A stretch of DNA of 64,000 nucleotides from Heterodera schachtii. Its lineage: Eukaryota; Nematoda; Chromadorea; Rhabditida; Heteroderidae. The stretch spans positions 942,855 through 1,006,854 of the forward strand of contig SIJG01000049.1 of assembly GCA_023374025.1 (NCBI GenBank), given 5' to 3'. Each line of letters opens with the position of its first letter. Within the stretch, counting starts at the first letter, position 1. The position numbers and the translations under genes are program-made. The notes below the pieces were generated by a model. The model saw nothing but the letters and a program-made list of their open reading frames with translations. It ran no database searches and had not been told where the DNA came from. Shown piece by piece: positions 1 through 11,500 of the stretch.

Positions 1-1902
1 CGTTTGAGCCCCTTTTGTTGTCGTTGCCCGGCCTCATCCTGTTCAACAGAGACGGCAGAAAAATCCTCAACCGTCTTCCACCAGCGTTCGGTCCAACCCG
101 ATGCGGTGACATCCGTTTCATCATCCTCAAGCAGTATGTCGCTCAACCAATCACCATCATGCTCGATGGTCTCATTTTTGTTGCTGCGAATTGTCGGCGG
201 CGCCAACCGTGGAACAGCAGAGAGCAGACTTTTCTCGGTCAAAAGTTGCACGTCGCGCTCATATTGGCGATTGTGGTCGGCCCATGTTGTTGCTGGTTCA
301 ACAACCGCTGCCGATGGTTGTTGGTTTTGCTGTTGTTGTTGCTGCACAAGTGATGATGGAAGTTCATACTGAAAGTGTTCATGCAATGCACCGCTCTTCT
401 CCTGCTCAATGTCAAGGCGCCAAAACGCATCAATGGCATCATAATCCTGGGAAAATATTTTTTTTACAAAAAATAATTTCGAGGGGAGGGCAAATTGACC
501 AATTTGAATTTATAATGAAACGCACCATTAGTGTGGGGTCATCCGCCGCTTGTTGTTGGCTTGAAAATGGGGTTGGCGAAGACGCAGCCACCAAAGTGTG
601 CGCAGGCGAAGGAGTGCCTGGCCGACTTGGAGAGGCGCGTTGCTGTTGCCCCGTCAAAAGAATGTTAATGTGCTGAGGAGACGATGGCAAGGACAGCAAA
701 ACATCTATTGAAAATAATATTTTTTTTAAACAATTTGAAAGTTAACCATTTTTATACAAAAAAAAGTTCTTCCGATTGCCTTTTTTTAATTCACAAAATT
801 TCCTCAAAACAACCTTTCTGGCACAAAAAAATCTTCCAATCCATTCAAATGGTTCAGTTAAAAAAAATTTAAAAATTTTCCAAAAATGGATTTTTTTTTG
901 AAATTTAAAAGTATAATGTTGTGTTAAAAATGTAATGATGGTGGTGAGAAACGGACCAGAGTTATCAAAGTTGACCAAAAAATGTTGCAAATTGCGCATG
1001 CGTTCAGTGACAAATTTTTCAGCGACGGCAATGTCGAAATGGTGGTTATTTTGTTGCTTTTCGTTGAGATCATTTCCAATGTTCAATATGTCGTTCTAAC
1101 AAAACAGAAAGATTTATTAAAAATTTTGAACATTTGAAAATTCAAAAAATGGGTGCACTATGTTCTCACCCCCTCGCTGTCGCCCCACCCCCCAAAAAAA
1201 AATTTTTTTTTTTTTGTTGAAAAACTTTGTACAAGTCATTTTTTTACTAGAAAAAAATAATTGTAAGAAAGTTAAAAAAAATTGTTTGGCTTTTGGGTAA
1301 ACGAAAATGAACACCAACATCAATGTATTGAGGCTTTGTTCGTCGACTGATCGGTGACTTGAGACCCGCAAAATTGTTGAGCAATGACGACAGACAAATC
1401 AGTGCCAGCATGACGAACGAAGTGATCGTGGCTAATTGTAAGAGTTTTGTGTAATGTCAGGCATAAAAATGAAATTTCTGAAAATGTTCACTTGGATCAA
1501 CAACGGCGGCTTTGAGTGTGAATGGTCGGCGTAAATATTTCCGTTTTGTTGCCGCAGTTGCCATTGGCCATCGGACTGGTGGAAGCAACAGAGGACGACG
1601 TCCTCCTGTAGAAGGAGGATGCAGTTGAGCAGCAGAACAAAATGAACTGTAAAAATGTAATTTTATAGCCACGGGATACTAAATTTGAAAATGTTTCATC
1701 CCACAAGTTCGAGCAGTTCACCAAAAAATAATAAAGCAAAATTTCACCATGCCCAGTCAGTTTGCTGTCGCTGAGAACAGGTACAAGTACTGCTTGAAGA
1801 TGAGGTCGTCGTTGCTCTCTTCGACTCATTGCCAGTGTCACATTTTTCCCGGCGCTTCCGCTGGTTGCTACAAGCAGCTTCTTTGTTGTTGGCGTCGTTC
1901 AT
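1..1902 (-). CDS. skn-1: CNC-type stress transcription factor SKN-1/Nrf, N-terminal part (partial)
   Basis: This is the 5' half of a gene running off the left edge. Exons seen: 1748-1902 (51 codons plus 2 bases, ATG at 1902), 1492-1646, a third from 1431 downward, one near 960-1098, one at about 535-699, and the last from about 448 to the edge. The first three joins keep frame. Exon 3 encodes a hydrophobic stretch, TITSFVMLALICLSSLL, that fits the N-terminal ER membrane anchor of Nrf1 and of the long isoform SKN-1A. The last visible exon begins DYDAIDAFWRLDIEQEK, which resembles the DIDLID box of Nrf1/Nrf2 (form LIDILWRQDIDLG). The DNA-binding domain would lie outside the window. In worms and mammals these factors switch on oxidative-stress and proteasome genes. 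The gene directly upstream is bec-1, the same order as in C. elegans. Identity rests on this synteny, the anchor and the box, so it is good but not final without the bZIP part. Confidence 0.74.
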
Positions 1903-2075
1903 CAGAAAAATCACTGGAATTTGCGCAAAAAATGAATTACTATTATTTTTAACTTTTTTGTCTCAAAAAATATTGATAGGACATAAAACGAATGAAAAAA
2001 TAAATGCATATATGTAAAATATCCTTTATTACATAAAGAAATTAATTTAAAAAAAATAATTTGTCATGGCGCTCG
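1903..2075 (-). promoter_or_regulatory. Intercistronic region of the bec-1/skn-1 pair: poly(A) signal and likely SL2 acceptor
   Basis: Only 173 bp separate the bec-1 stop from the skn-1 ATG. On the minus strand an AATAAA lies at 2025-2030, about 46 bases after the bec-1 stop. A splice-acceptor-like AAATTCCAG lies 11 bases before the skn-1 ATG. A 3' end signal followed by about 100 bases and an acceptor is the layout of SL2 trans-splicing in nematode operons. Trans-splicing itself is inferred. Confidence 0.6.
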
Positions 2076-5062
2076 TCAAACATTTTCTGGTTGTAGTTGC
2101 CTGCTCACTTCTGCCTTCTTTGTCCAGTAGAACTGCTTGGACCTATATTAGTAAAGTAAATGGAAATAAAAAAAAAATTTTTTTTTGCCCTCACCGACCA
2201 TCTTTTGCTGTTGGAACAGTTGAGGATGAATGAACAAATGGAGCAGTGCCTGATGAACGGGAAGAAGAGGATGGTGATGGCGAGTGAGTGGGAATGGCGG
2301 TGCCAATTATTGCGGTTGTGGTCGCTGTCCTGCTCCCAGCGGTGGCTGCAGCAGCAGCAGCTGCAGTTGTTGAGTTCACCATCAGCGTCGGCGGCAATGT
2401 GGTCAGAATGCCAATGACACGTTTCATGTTCAACAACACACATTTCATCGCTTTGGTCCAACGTTCCTGAAAAGTATAAAATATTGTATTTGGGTATATT
2501 TTAAATTGGCTATTTTTTGGTTGGTCTCTCGCCGCCCAATAAAAATAATTTTGTAATGACCCCGTATGTCCATGGACTGATAAACTCAGCTGCAATACTG
2601 CGCCAAGTGGTAACGTCCAGAGCCCCCGAAAGACATTAATTTGTCCTCATATTTCGAACTCAATGTGCCAAGAAGCGACACAATGGCTCATGGAATGAGG
2701 AAAAGGAAGGGTAAGAGAGATGGAGGGAAAAGAATGTTATGACTGGAGTGTAGTCCACTCGGCCACCCGAATTTTTTTAAGAAATGGAAATACTTCAGAA
2801 TTTAACTGCATTTTGACAAGGTATTGCGAGTCTTTGTCCACAATTTTGTCCTTCAGCATTCGATAAGGCAGCAACTGAGTGCCAGGCGGAAAGTACTGCT
2901 TTAACCGTTGTTCAACCTGTACAAAACAAATTGGTAGTATTTTTTTCCAAAATCGTCATTTTTGTCGATATGTACAAAATACCTGATGAAAACAGTCCAT
3001 GAATGCTGTCAATGCCTTGTCTAATGCGGGCTGACCAAACGGTCGCCAACCGCCGCTTCCATATAAGGGCAATTCCTCGACTAAATCGGGGGGAAAAATG
3101 AAAAATCTTATTTTGAATGGAAATAACAGAAAATAGCTGACAGGCATGTGCTGCTGTGACAGTTGTTGATGGAGCAGTAGTGCCACCACCATTTTTGGGT
3201 AGAATTCGGATGAGGGATGTGCTACCACATGGGACCAACTCATAGCCAACAAAATCGAGACCGAGCCGTTCAGCGATGACCTTTTTAAGGAAAAGCAAAA
3301 TTTAAAAATGTTCCAGAAATTGTTTATTTATGTGTGCGCAAGTGTTACAAACCCACCTTTAACAAAAAGGCCAGTCTGTCCCAAGGCGGCATTAATCTCA
3401 CTCCATTCCACTTGGTCATGCCGTAGTCGACCCAACCGGAAGCCGCTTATTGTGCTGAAAAAAAACCGAGTTTTTCATTGTATTTATGTAGCTTTCGAGC
3501 GTGTCACTATTTTCTGGTATCATTTATTGGCTAAACTTTAAACAAGTTTTAAAATTTCGGATCAAAATTAGGATTCGTAAATTGCATCTTCGGAGACCGA
3601 TTTTCAAGGATTAAAAATCGTTATTGTTTCAAATTCATTATTGGCGGGAGTCTGGGAATTCTGACAGGTCCCGCGCTCCTCTGTTCCAGCCTCAAATAGC
3701 AACTCACCCGTACTCTCCATCTACCCAAATGTGGAACACAAGATCAAGCACATTCATGCGGGACAGACGTCGAATTTGTTCATTTGCCTGATTGATTTGC
3801 AATTTCAATGACCGCTGTTCGTCCGATTGTTCAATGAGTACACTGAAATTCAATTTTAAACAAATTATAAATCAAAAAATCTGAATTTCATGGGAAAAAT
3901 GCCTGTGGTTGTTTCGCAATTGTCGATAAAGTTGCTCGTCTCGTTCGCCAATTTTCTTGCGCTCCTCCTGTTTTGTATCCAATTCATGAAGCAATGTCCG
4001 TTCCTCGTCTTCCAACAGCGTCAATTGTTCAAATAGGTCGCGCTCTTCCGACTAAATTTTAATTTTTTTTTTAATGTTAGAAAACAAAAATTAATAGACG
4101 CGTGTTCGGAGTGCAATTTTCCGGCCCCCAAAAAATTCTTTAAAAAAACAGAAAATTTAAATCGGAATGGATGGAATACACACTTTTAAAGCGTCCAATT
4201 TGATGCGCGATGCCTCCATGTCAAATGGACAGTCCGCACGCCGTTGCAACAAATGGTCCAACGATTTTTTGTATTGGATGCATTCCTTCTCCAAATGACC
4301 CAATTGCTTGTTCAGCTCCGCAGTCACTGCATTGGCACATTTCTAAAAATTGACGGGGTTTCATACCCAAAAACAAATCCAGTTTGTTTTAGAGCACGGA
4401 CTTTTAAAAATGCCGGGACTGGGAATTAGGCCGGGATAGAATTACCGGGATTCAAATCCCAATTTTTTCGGGGTCCTGATCTCTTGCTTCATATTTTAGG
4501 GCCGGGATCTAGTCCGGGCTCGAACTGGTTCCCGAAAATAGTGAATTATCGCCACCTTACACATCGGCACTTCCAATGGACTGGTGGATTCGGCCACTAA
4601 ATCCAACAAATTTGCAGATTGAGACGTGCCAACAGTGGAGGTCAAGTCAATGCAATGCTAAAAAATGTTCAAAAATTGAAGAAAATTTCGAAAAAATGGC
4701 CATAAAACCTCATACGTTGAAGCAAAGTCGGGCTTCGCATCTGTTGTTGTCGAGCAGGAAGCCCCGTCACTGCGCAAAGCACACGATTTGGTAGAAGAAG
4801 CACAATCGGTGCCGTCCTCAGTCGGCCCAAACAATGAATGGTGCAATTCCAGGCGACATTGACAGACCTAAAATCATGAAAAAATTTCGTTTTTTAATAT
4901 AAAAATGAAAATTTTGAAACCCAAGGGTCCCCCATTCCTGCATTCGCAGCGCGGCATCTATAAAAGTGCCAAATTTTATATTTAACTGACCAGACAATGG
5001 ACAGCAGGAGAATGAACTGGTTGAGATTGAGAGTGATCTGTTCCGCTGGTGACTTGCTGCAT
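2076..5062 (-). CDS. bec-1: Beclin 1, core autophagy PI3K-complex subunit
   Basis: Beclin 1 scaffolds the Vps34 phosphatidylinositol 3-kinase complex that starts autophagosome formation and endosomal sorting. Exon 1 (4991-5062, 24 codons) joins exon 2 (from 4867) in phase to give HCLVCQCRLELHHSLFG, matching the Cys motif at the start of Beclin (FVCQRCSQPLKL). A second Cys pair, PMCKKCA, matches Beclin PLCEECT. A coiled-coil segment with LLEDEERTLLHELD follows. The evolutionarily conserved domain is clear: FRLGRLRHDQVEWSEINAAL, RLGLDFVGYELVPCGS, ELPLYGSGGW, AFMDCFHQ, LLPYRM and LNSEERWTKAMKCVLLNMK. After this the protein does not end in the usual WVSSQF but runs on in an Ala/Thr/Ser-rich tail of about 100 residues, including a final exon ending at TGA 2076-2078. 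The start follows a splice-acceptor-like CCCTAG five bases upstream of the ATG, possibly an SL1 site. skn-1 follows downstream. Confidence 0.95.
4420..4530. repeat. GCCGGGAT-type intronic repeat
   Basis: An intron of bec-1 holds several degenerate copies of GCCGGGA(T/C) separated by short AT tracts (for example GCCGGGACTGGGAATTAGG and GCCGGGATCTAGTCCGGG). The composition is unlike the adjacent exons. It resembles the CCCGA/TCTCGA intronic minisatellites further right but is not obviously the same family. Confidence 0.45.
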
Positions 5063-5567
5063 AACACTAGGGAATTGGTAAATTTTGAAGTTGGGTATTT
5101 AATATTAAACAATCAAAAGTTCATTATCTGTTAGAGGAGGAGGGAGAAAGACATTTTTAATGTGTAATTTTTTTACAAAAAAATGGAAAAAATGATGGAT
5201 AAACATGAACAACTAACTGAACATACGTTTTACTAGAAGAAGAATGTGAACAATGAAGATAGGACATAATTTAATTTCCAACAATTTAAAGGGGAAAAAA
5301 TGTACCATTCACCGCCATTTTCATCATCAACAACACTACTCATATTGACGATGAACGGCCGGATCAGTTTTCTTGTCAGTGAGAGAAGAGAGAAAGACAG
5401 TCAATCTTTGATCAAAAACAAAAATGGACTGATCAACTTTCTCCAAAAAAACACAAACTAACAAATACATAAATTGGAAAACGAGAGATAGAGATGATGA
5501 CGAATTTTATTTTAAATTATTTTTGGCAAAATATTTAAATTCATACAAAAAAATTTTTTTTCGATAT

Positions 5568-5672
5568 TACCGTATTTTCAGAAACAGAGCTATCTCGGGG
5601 CTTTTTTTTCAAGCCCCCTCAAAGGGGGGGGGGCTTTATTTCAGGGGGAGGCTCTAACTCAGGGGGGTAATA
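5568..5672. mobile_element. CCGTATTT-type MITE, right end decayed
   Basis: The left end reads TTA then CCGTATTTTCAGAAACAGAGC, the same terminus as the better copies at 15447 and 25168. It is followed by the G-rich core of the family (GGGGCTTTATTTCAGGGGG). The matching right inverted end has decayed and reads GGGGGGTAATAGG. It lies upstream of bec-1. Confidence 0.6.
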
Positions 5673-6375
5673 GGGAATTAATTAATAATAAAATGAAAAC
5701 CTTAAAACTCACAAACTTAATTGAGTTTGTCTTGTGTCTTGTGGAATGGCAATTTCTTCTTTTAAAAAGAAATGTGATCAGATCAAAAGCAGCTTTTTCT
5801 TAATTAATGAGTTAACAGAAATTTTCGCATTTTGGCAACTTTTCCCGAGTGATAAAATAAAATGGGTAACAGCTGTCACATGAGCAACGAAGAAAGGCGA
5901 ATTTTTTACGTATCAAATCAGCTAATTATATATATTCATAGGTTTATTTTTGTTAAGCTGACATTGAAACTAAACTTTTATTTCAATTTATTTTTTGATA
6001 AAATTGTTTTACAAAAATAATTTTAAACATTTTTAAAATTACCGACTTTTAAAAATGAAATAAAATTGAAACAAGAACAAAAGTCTTCCACACGAGTTAA
6101 AGGACCAATTGAAGAGACTCGTGATCACTGATCACTGATCCAAGTGATTTGAAAGTCATTTGACTTTTCCGTTTAAAAGTTAATTAATCATTGGGCTAAA
6201 ATAGGTAGCTTTAATTTTTTATTATATTTATCAAATTTAAAAAGAAATATATTTTACAAGTTTAACTGGTAAGATTTTACGGAATTTCAAATTAATTTTT
6301 TTATTTTTTCTAATAATTTCTTTTTTTTTAATCAAAATTTGTGTTTTCGTCGTTCGGATGTATAAAATGTTTGCA

Positions 6376-6976
6376 TCACATTTCGTCAGTAGAATTTGCT
6401 GCTTTTGCTTCCTCGTCACTCATTTCCTTCCATTGGCTTCTCATTGTCAGTGGCATTTTTCGGCTTCCAATTCCATTGGGAATAAATATGGGCCTTTTAA
6501 GACACACAAAATTCCAACCAACTTGGATATAAACGAAGAAATTCTCATAAAATTTCATTTTTTTAAATTTCTAATTATATATAAATGGATGCTAATAGAG
6601 GCATATGTATGTATTAACAGTAAAATCAGTGCCGAAAAGATTATGAAAAACAAAGGTTTAAGATCAAAAAATCCAGACCGATACTTTGAGAGGACCAAGT
6701 CTGATATTAATGTAAAAAATTTTGGTATATAAATTATAAATACTTTTTAATTTTCGGGAATTGAAACATGACTCTCGAATAAATTCTTTTATCCCTTTGA
6801 GCTTCGTTGTTTGTCAGTTGGCCAACTTGCACAGCGCTTTTGGCCACTTTTAAATGTTCATTCGATGGAAAAGGCATGGCTTGCCTCAAAAAGCAAAAAC
6901 TAAATGCGCTTCTAAGCATAGACAAGCATTGTTGTGCCGCCATTTGAGCATTGACTCCAGCAGGCACTTTCTCCAC
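6376..6976 (-). CDS. Possible small unrecognised gene
   Basis: Two minus-strand stretches have protein-like composition in an otherwise AT-rich background. One, near 6770-6976, includes NAQMAAQQCLSMLRSAF and LKVAKSAVQVGQLTNNEAQ. The other, near 6376-6525, includes MRSQWKEMSDEEAKAANS and ends at TGA 6376-6378. They could be two exons of one small protein, but the junction between them is not resolved and no family is recognised. It could also be chance open frame or a decayed gene. Confidence 0.22.
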
Positions 6977-7016
6977 ATATCAAATTTAAAAAATGCAAAT
7001 TCTTATGGAATTAATG

Positions 7017-7265
7017 AATTATCCGCTTTATTACTTTTAATTCCCAATGATGTTTAAAAATGTATTAATTTTGTCTATATTTTACTTTACTATTTAAAAT
7101 ATTGATATTTTTATTTTTATGTGTCTCATTTTTAAAAATATATCGCTTTATTATTTTTTAAATTCCCAATTTTTTTAATTATAAATTTAATTTCTAAATT
7201 TTCCTATATTCATTTTACTATTTAAAAGTAATTTTTCATTTTTATTTGTCTCATTAAAAAAATGT
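7017..7265. repeat. AT-rich tandem duplication, about 125-bp unit
   Basis: Two consecutive diverged copies share the order CGCTTTATTA, TTCCCAAT, a (T/C)TATATT tract, TTTTACTATTTAAAA and a TTTTTATTTGTCTCATT-like end. Copy 1 is about 7017-7140 and copy 2 about 7141-7265. No coding potential is seen. Confidence 0.55.
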
Positions 7266-7569
7266 ATATTTTATGTACATTAAGCAATTTTGACGCCTCG
7301 ACTTAAATCCCATCAAAAATCGTTTTTCTCCTTTAACGCCTCTTCTCATGCATTCCGCCCGCCCCCTTTTCCGCCCGAACCCAAAAGCCCACCCCATTCA
7401 GGCGCGAAATTGACACATTTTTGCCCTCCTTTCACTTCTCTGAATGGGAGCTCTTTATGGCATAGAAAAAAAACAATGCCTCAAATTTGGCCTCAAAGAT
7501 TTTTTAAATGAAAAAAAAAGAATTTTTTTTATGGATTCCTTGAAAAAAATTTCCGCCTCAAAAGTTTTT

Positions 7570-7850
7570 TGGAATTACGAATAATTTTATAGCATAAAAT
7601 TCATTTCAATTTTATTATTTTATATGAATGTTGAGTATCATCCCTTTTGCTATTTTGCCTAATGTACAATTTTCGATGAAAACAAATTTTTCTTGAATTC
7701 TAAAAAAAATTTCCACCATGAATTTTTTTTACGAATAATTTATAACATAAAATTGAATTTAATAATTTATTATTATATATAAATTTGATGCATCTATCAT
7801 CATTTTATCCTGTTTCATTTCGTGCCATTTTGCCTTATGTAAAATTTTTG
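7570..7850. repeat. AT-rich tandem duplication, about 155-bp spacing
   Basis: Two diverged copies share ACGAATAATTT(T)ATA(G/A)CATAAAATT, an AT-rich middle, and a TTTTGCCT(A/T)ATGTA end. Copy 1 starts near 7577 and copy 2 near 7731. They are separate from the 7017-7265 pair. Confidence 0.55.
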
Positions 7851-8552
7851 TTGGCCCCACCCATAAAATCGGGCACAAAATTTCCCCGCATTAAATTTGT
7901 CTCCTCCTCCTCTACCGCCCATTTTGGCATTCGTCAGCAGATGAAGACTTTGGGCTTTGCCGAGGCCCGTCCCAATCCCCGCCAAATTCATATTTTATTC
8001 ACGAAAATCCATTCTTTGTTGTGTTCCTCCCCCTAACCAGCAGCAGCAGCAGTTGGGAAGGCCCATGTTGTGCATACAAATTGACCAAAAACTGACATCA
8101 TTTTTAAGACCAACGACAGTCAAATGAAAAAATAAAAATTCAACACCACAGAAGACACCAATCATTCGACCAGAGATAGGTCGGAGAAGGAGCAGAGAAA
8201 CAAAGAAATTCAATTAAAAAAAAAGTTTTGAGGTCAAGAATCGAGGAAAATTTGAAAAAAAATAACTCAAAAAATCAGATTCTCCATTTAGACATTTTGT
8301 AGAGCGAAATTCTGGTACCGAACTTTGTGGATTGAACTTTGTCTAAAAATTAAAAAATAATTCAAAAGGGTCCACAAGTGTCGGTTAACCCATTTAAATT
8401 TCTTTACGTAATAATTTCCGATGTAATTTTCTTAATTATCCGCTTAATTATCTTAATTATCCCCCCCCCCCATTCTGCCCTTTTTGTCTTATCGCCGTCA
8501 CGTTTTGTCTATTTTTGGCATCCTTTTCCAGAGAATTCGGCACATCCCATGG

Positions 8553-11500
8553 ATGGCCCAACCAGGGTCCTGCTGTTGTAGGAGTTGGCTTCTTCTGCTG
8601 CGCACCATCATCATTGTGCTGTTGCTCATTGCTGCGGTGTGCTGCTCTTCCGCTGAAAGGTTCGCGCGCAAAATGAAGCTAATTACCCGGGCAAAAGCTG
8701 GCTTTGTTGGCTTTATCCTCATAAGTGAGGACGTAAAGCTTCAATAGGCTTATGCCAGGGACGCAATTCCAATGGGAAAAAGCAAAAAAAAAAAAACAAA
8801 TTGAAAAAACAAATAAATAAAAAGAGTAAATTTAGATCATTTAATTTTAAATATTTAAATAATTTTAATATAGCTAAATAAATTTCTTCAAAAAATCTAA
8901 TGGAAAAAATAATAAATAAAAGCGTAAAATAATATTATAAATTGTTTAACATATTTTATTTTTTTTTTAATATTTAAATTATAAAAAGATAATAATGTTC
9001 GAAATGGAAAAAATAAAAAATCGAAAAAAGAACTAAAAAATTTTTCTTTTGAAATTAAAAAAAAAACTTTTAAAAAAATATAGAAAAATAATATTTGCTT
9101 CAAAAAAATCCAATAAAAAAACAATTAAATAAAAAAGCTTAAAAATCTATTGTTAAATATATTTTATTAATTCTTTCCTTTTAAAAAAATAATTTTATAA
9201 TAACTTAATATTTCGAAAAATAATTTCTTCTATTTAAATTTGTGTCTCCCGGAAGGAAGTAAATCGTTTCCTCATTTTGCTGCTGGACACAAATTTAATT
9301 TTTGCCGTTGGCATCGAAAATTGGCAAATTTATGTGGGGACGGCAGAGAATTTATTCAATTTAGAGGTCCCCCAAATCTTTTTGTGCAAAATTGCCATCG
9401 ATGGGATAAATTGTTGAGATAGAAATAGAAAAATGAAAATAAAGTAAAATCCAAAGTTAAAAAAAATATATGGTAATTTTTCAATTGGAAAAAATGAAAT
9501 TTCAGGAAGGCCTTCTTTCGTCGCAATTCTCGCCAACTTCGTAGACTTTCCCGGCTTTACGATTGGGAGGTAGGTAAAAAAAAATGTTGAAAAATATTTA
9601 GGAGGGGAAAGCCTTGCTTTTTATTCGAAACAATGTGCTAATTTGTTTCGTAATCCGCTAAAAATGAAGCGACTTTTTTCTCTCTTATGATCTGCGTTGT
9701 AAGGACCAGGGATGAAATTTCGAGGCCCAAAATTCTTCGGAAATCGGAATTCCTACACAAATTTTTTTTTGTATCAGAATTCCAAGGCCCAAAAATCAGA
9801 GATGTTGCTGAATCCGAATACCGACTTTTGGGTCATTTTTAAGTCCTCGCTCGTATTCCGAACCTCCAAAAATGTTGGGGTCTCGTACCATGGGATAACT
9901 ACTGATCTCGGAATTCTGAACTTCCAAATTTTTAGGGTCTCGGACTCCATTCATATCCAATGGGACTCAAATTTCCGAATTTTTCACCTGATAAAGGTTG
10001 ACGAACGCGGCGCCTTCCGCCCCATCATTCCGCCCTCACAACAAAAGCGTTTTTCACGGGACGTCACCGCATCGGACAGTCCGACAACAGCAGTAACAGC
10101 AGAGGGACAACAACGATATTGTGCCAACGATTCATATATTTTGGACCGGTAAAATAGATTTAAAAATATTAATAAATATTTGAAAATTTAAAATTTTTAT
10201 TTTAATCATAATCGTTCATTCATTAAAGAATACCAATTTTTTTAGCATTCTCGACGGGTATAACAGACACAAAATACCGGGAGGCCGTGTTAAAGTTATG
10301 GTAGAGGTACTGTATTCGAAAATTTGTTGCACAGCATTTCGCTATTATTGACATTAAAACATTTTCTTGCAGGTTTGGGTGCAAGAAATTACGACAATTT
10401 CGGACATTACTTCGGATTTCCAGGCAATTTCATTTATTTTTTCTGGCTTTTAACTTATGATTTTTTTTTTACTAATTTTAGTTGGACATTTACATCAGCG
10501 AAATGTGGAATGTAAAAAATATTCAAAATAAATTAATAAAAAATAATAAATATTTTTAAGGACCAAGCTTTGGACTATTCATATTTAGAGCCATGCAAAT
10601 ACAAGTAAATATATTGTGAAATTGAAAATAAAATTAAATTTTTAGCCTCTCATTGAACAGCATTTTGTTGGAGAAATTATGGACTCCAAATTCAGTAAAA
10701 TTGTCAAAAAAAATTTTATATTAAATTAAATAATTTAATTTTTATTCAAGTGTTTCATCAATTCAAAGACGGCGGACATTCATCGCTCACCATTTCCAAA
10801 CATTTTTCTGCTCATTTATGCCAATGGATCAGGTAAATCAAATTTTTTACGGTTTTTCGGTTACTGTACATAAATTTATTTTAGTATGGACTAACTACAG
10901 ACTAAAGCTTCAGGGACCCTGTGAAATGGACTTGACACGGTCTAAATGAATTTTAAAATCGGATTAAAAATACATATTTCAAATTTACGGTATCATGACT
11001 AGGGCGCGGCTTTTGTGGCAAAAAAGCCCAAACTAGCTAACTAAAAAAGTGGCAAAAAATGCCATTATAGCGGCAAAAAAAATAATGACGAAAATTTTCT
11101 TAATATATTCTTTTAAAAAGGCATTAAATTTTTCTTAAAAAGGCTCAAAACGAATTTATTTCTAGACAAACAAATTCATAGGTTTTTATTTTTATTTTTA
11201 GATTTAAATATTATTTTCATACATATTTCAGTTTTTTTATACATATTTTTTCGCATTTTTCAGTTTCCCATTTGACAATGTCACTTGTTCCCTCACTTTT
11301 GAGTCTTTCAAGTGGGTTCAATTTTAGAAATTATCAAAAATAATTAAATTCACTTAAATATGTACTACTTACAGTTACAATACGGATGAAGTCAGTTTTT
11401 TACACTATAAAAATAATTTAAAAATTTATTTAATTTTAAATAATCACTAAAAATAGTTTTAAAATTATATAATTTTATAACTAATCAAAATTCTTTTTTG

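Larger units (their letters stand above)
5063..8552. other. Divergent intergenic region between bec-1 and the ligand-gated channel gene
   Basis: About 3.5 kb separate two divergently transcribed genes and should hold both promoters. It is strongly AT-rich. It contains a degenerate CCGTATTT element near 5568-5670, TGATCACTGATCACTGATCC near 6120-6140, a possible two-exon small gene on the minus strand (6376-6976), and two tandem AT-rich duplications (7017-7265 and 7570-7850). Nothing else with convincing coding character was seen. Confidence 0.6.

Noticed and set aside
4..676. Plus-strand open frames over the left end of the window
   Set aside because: They are the antisense shadow of the minus-strand SKN-1-type exons, which have splice signals and family motifs.
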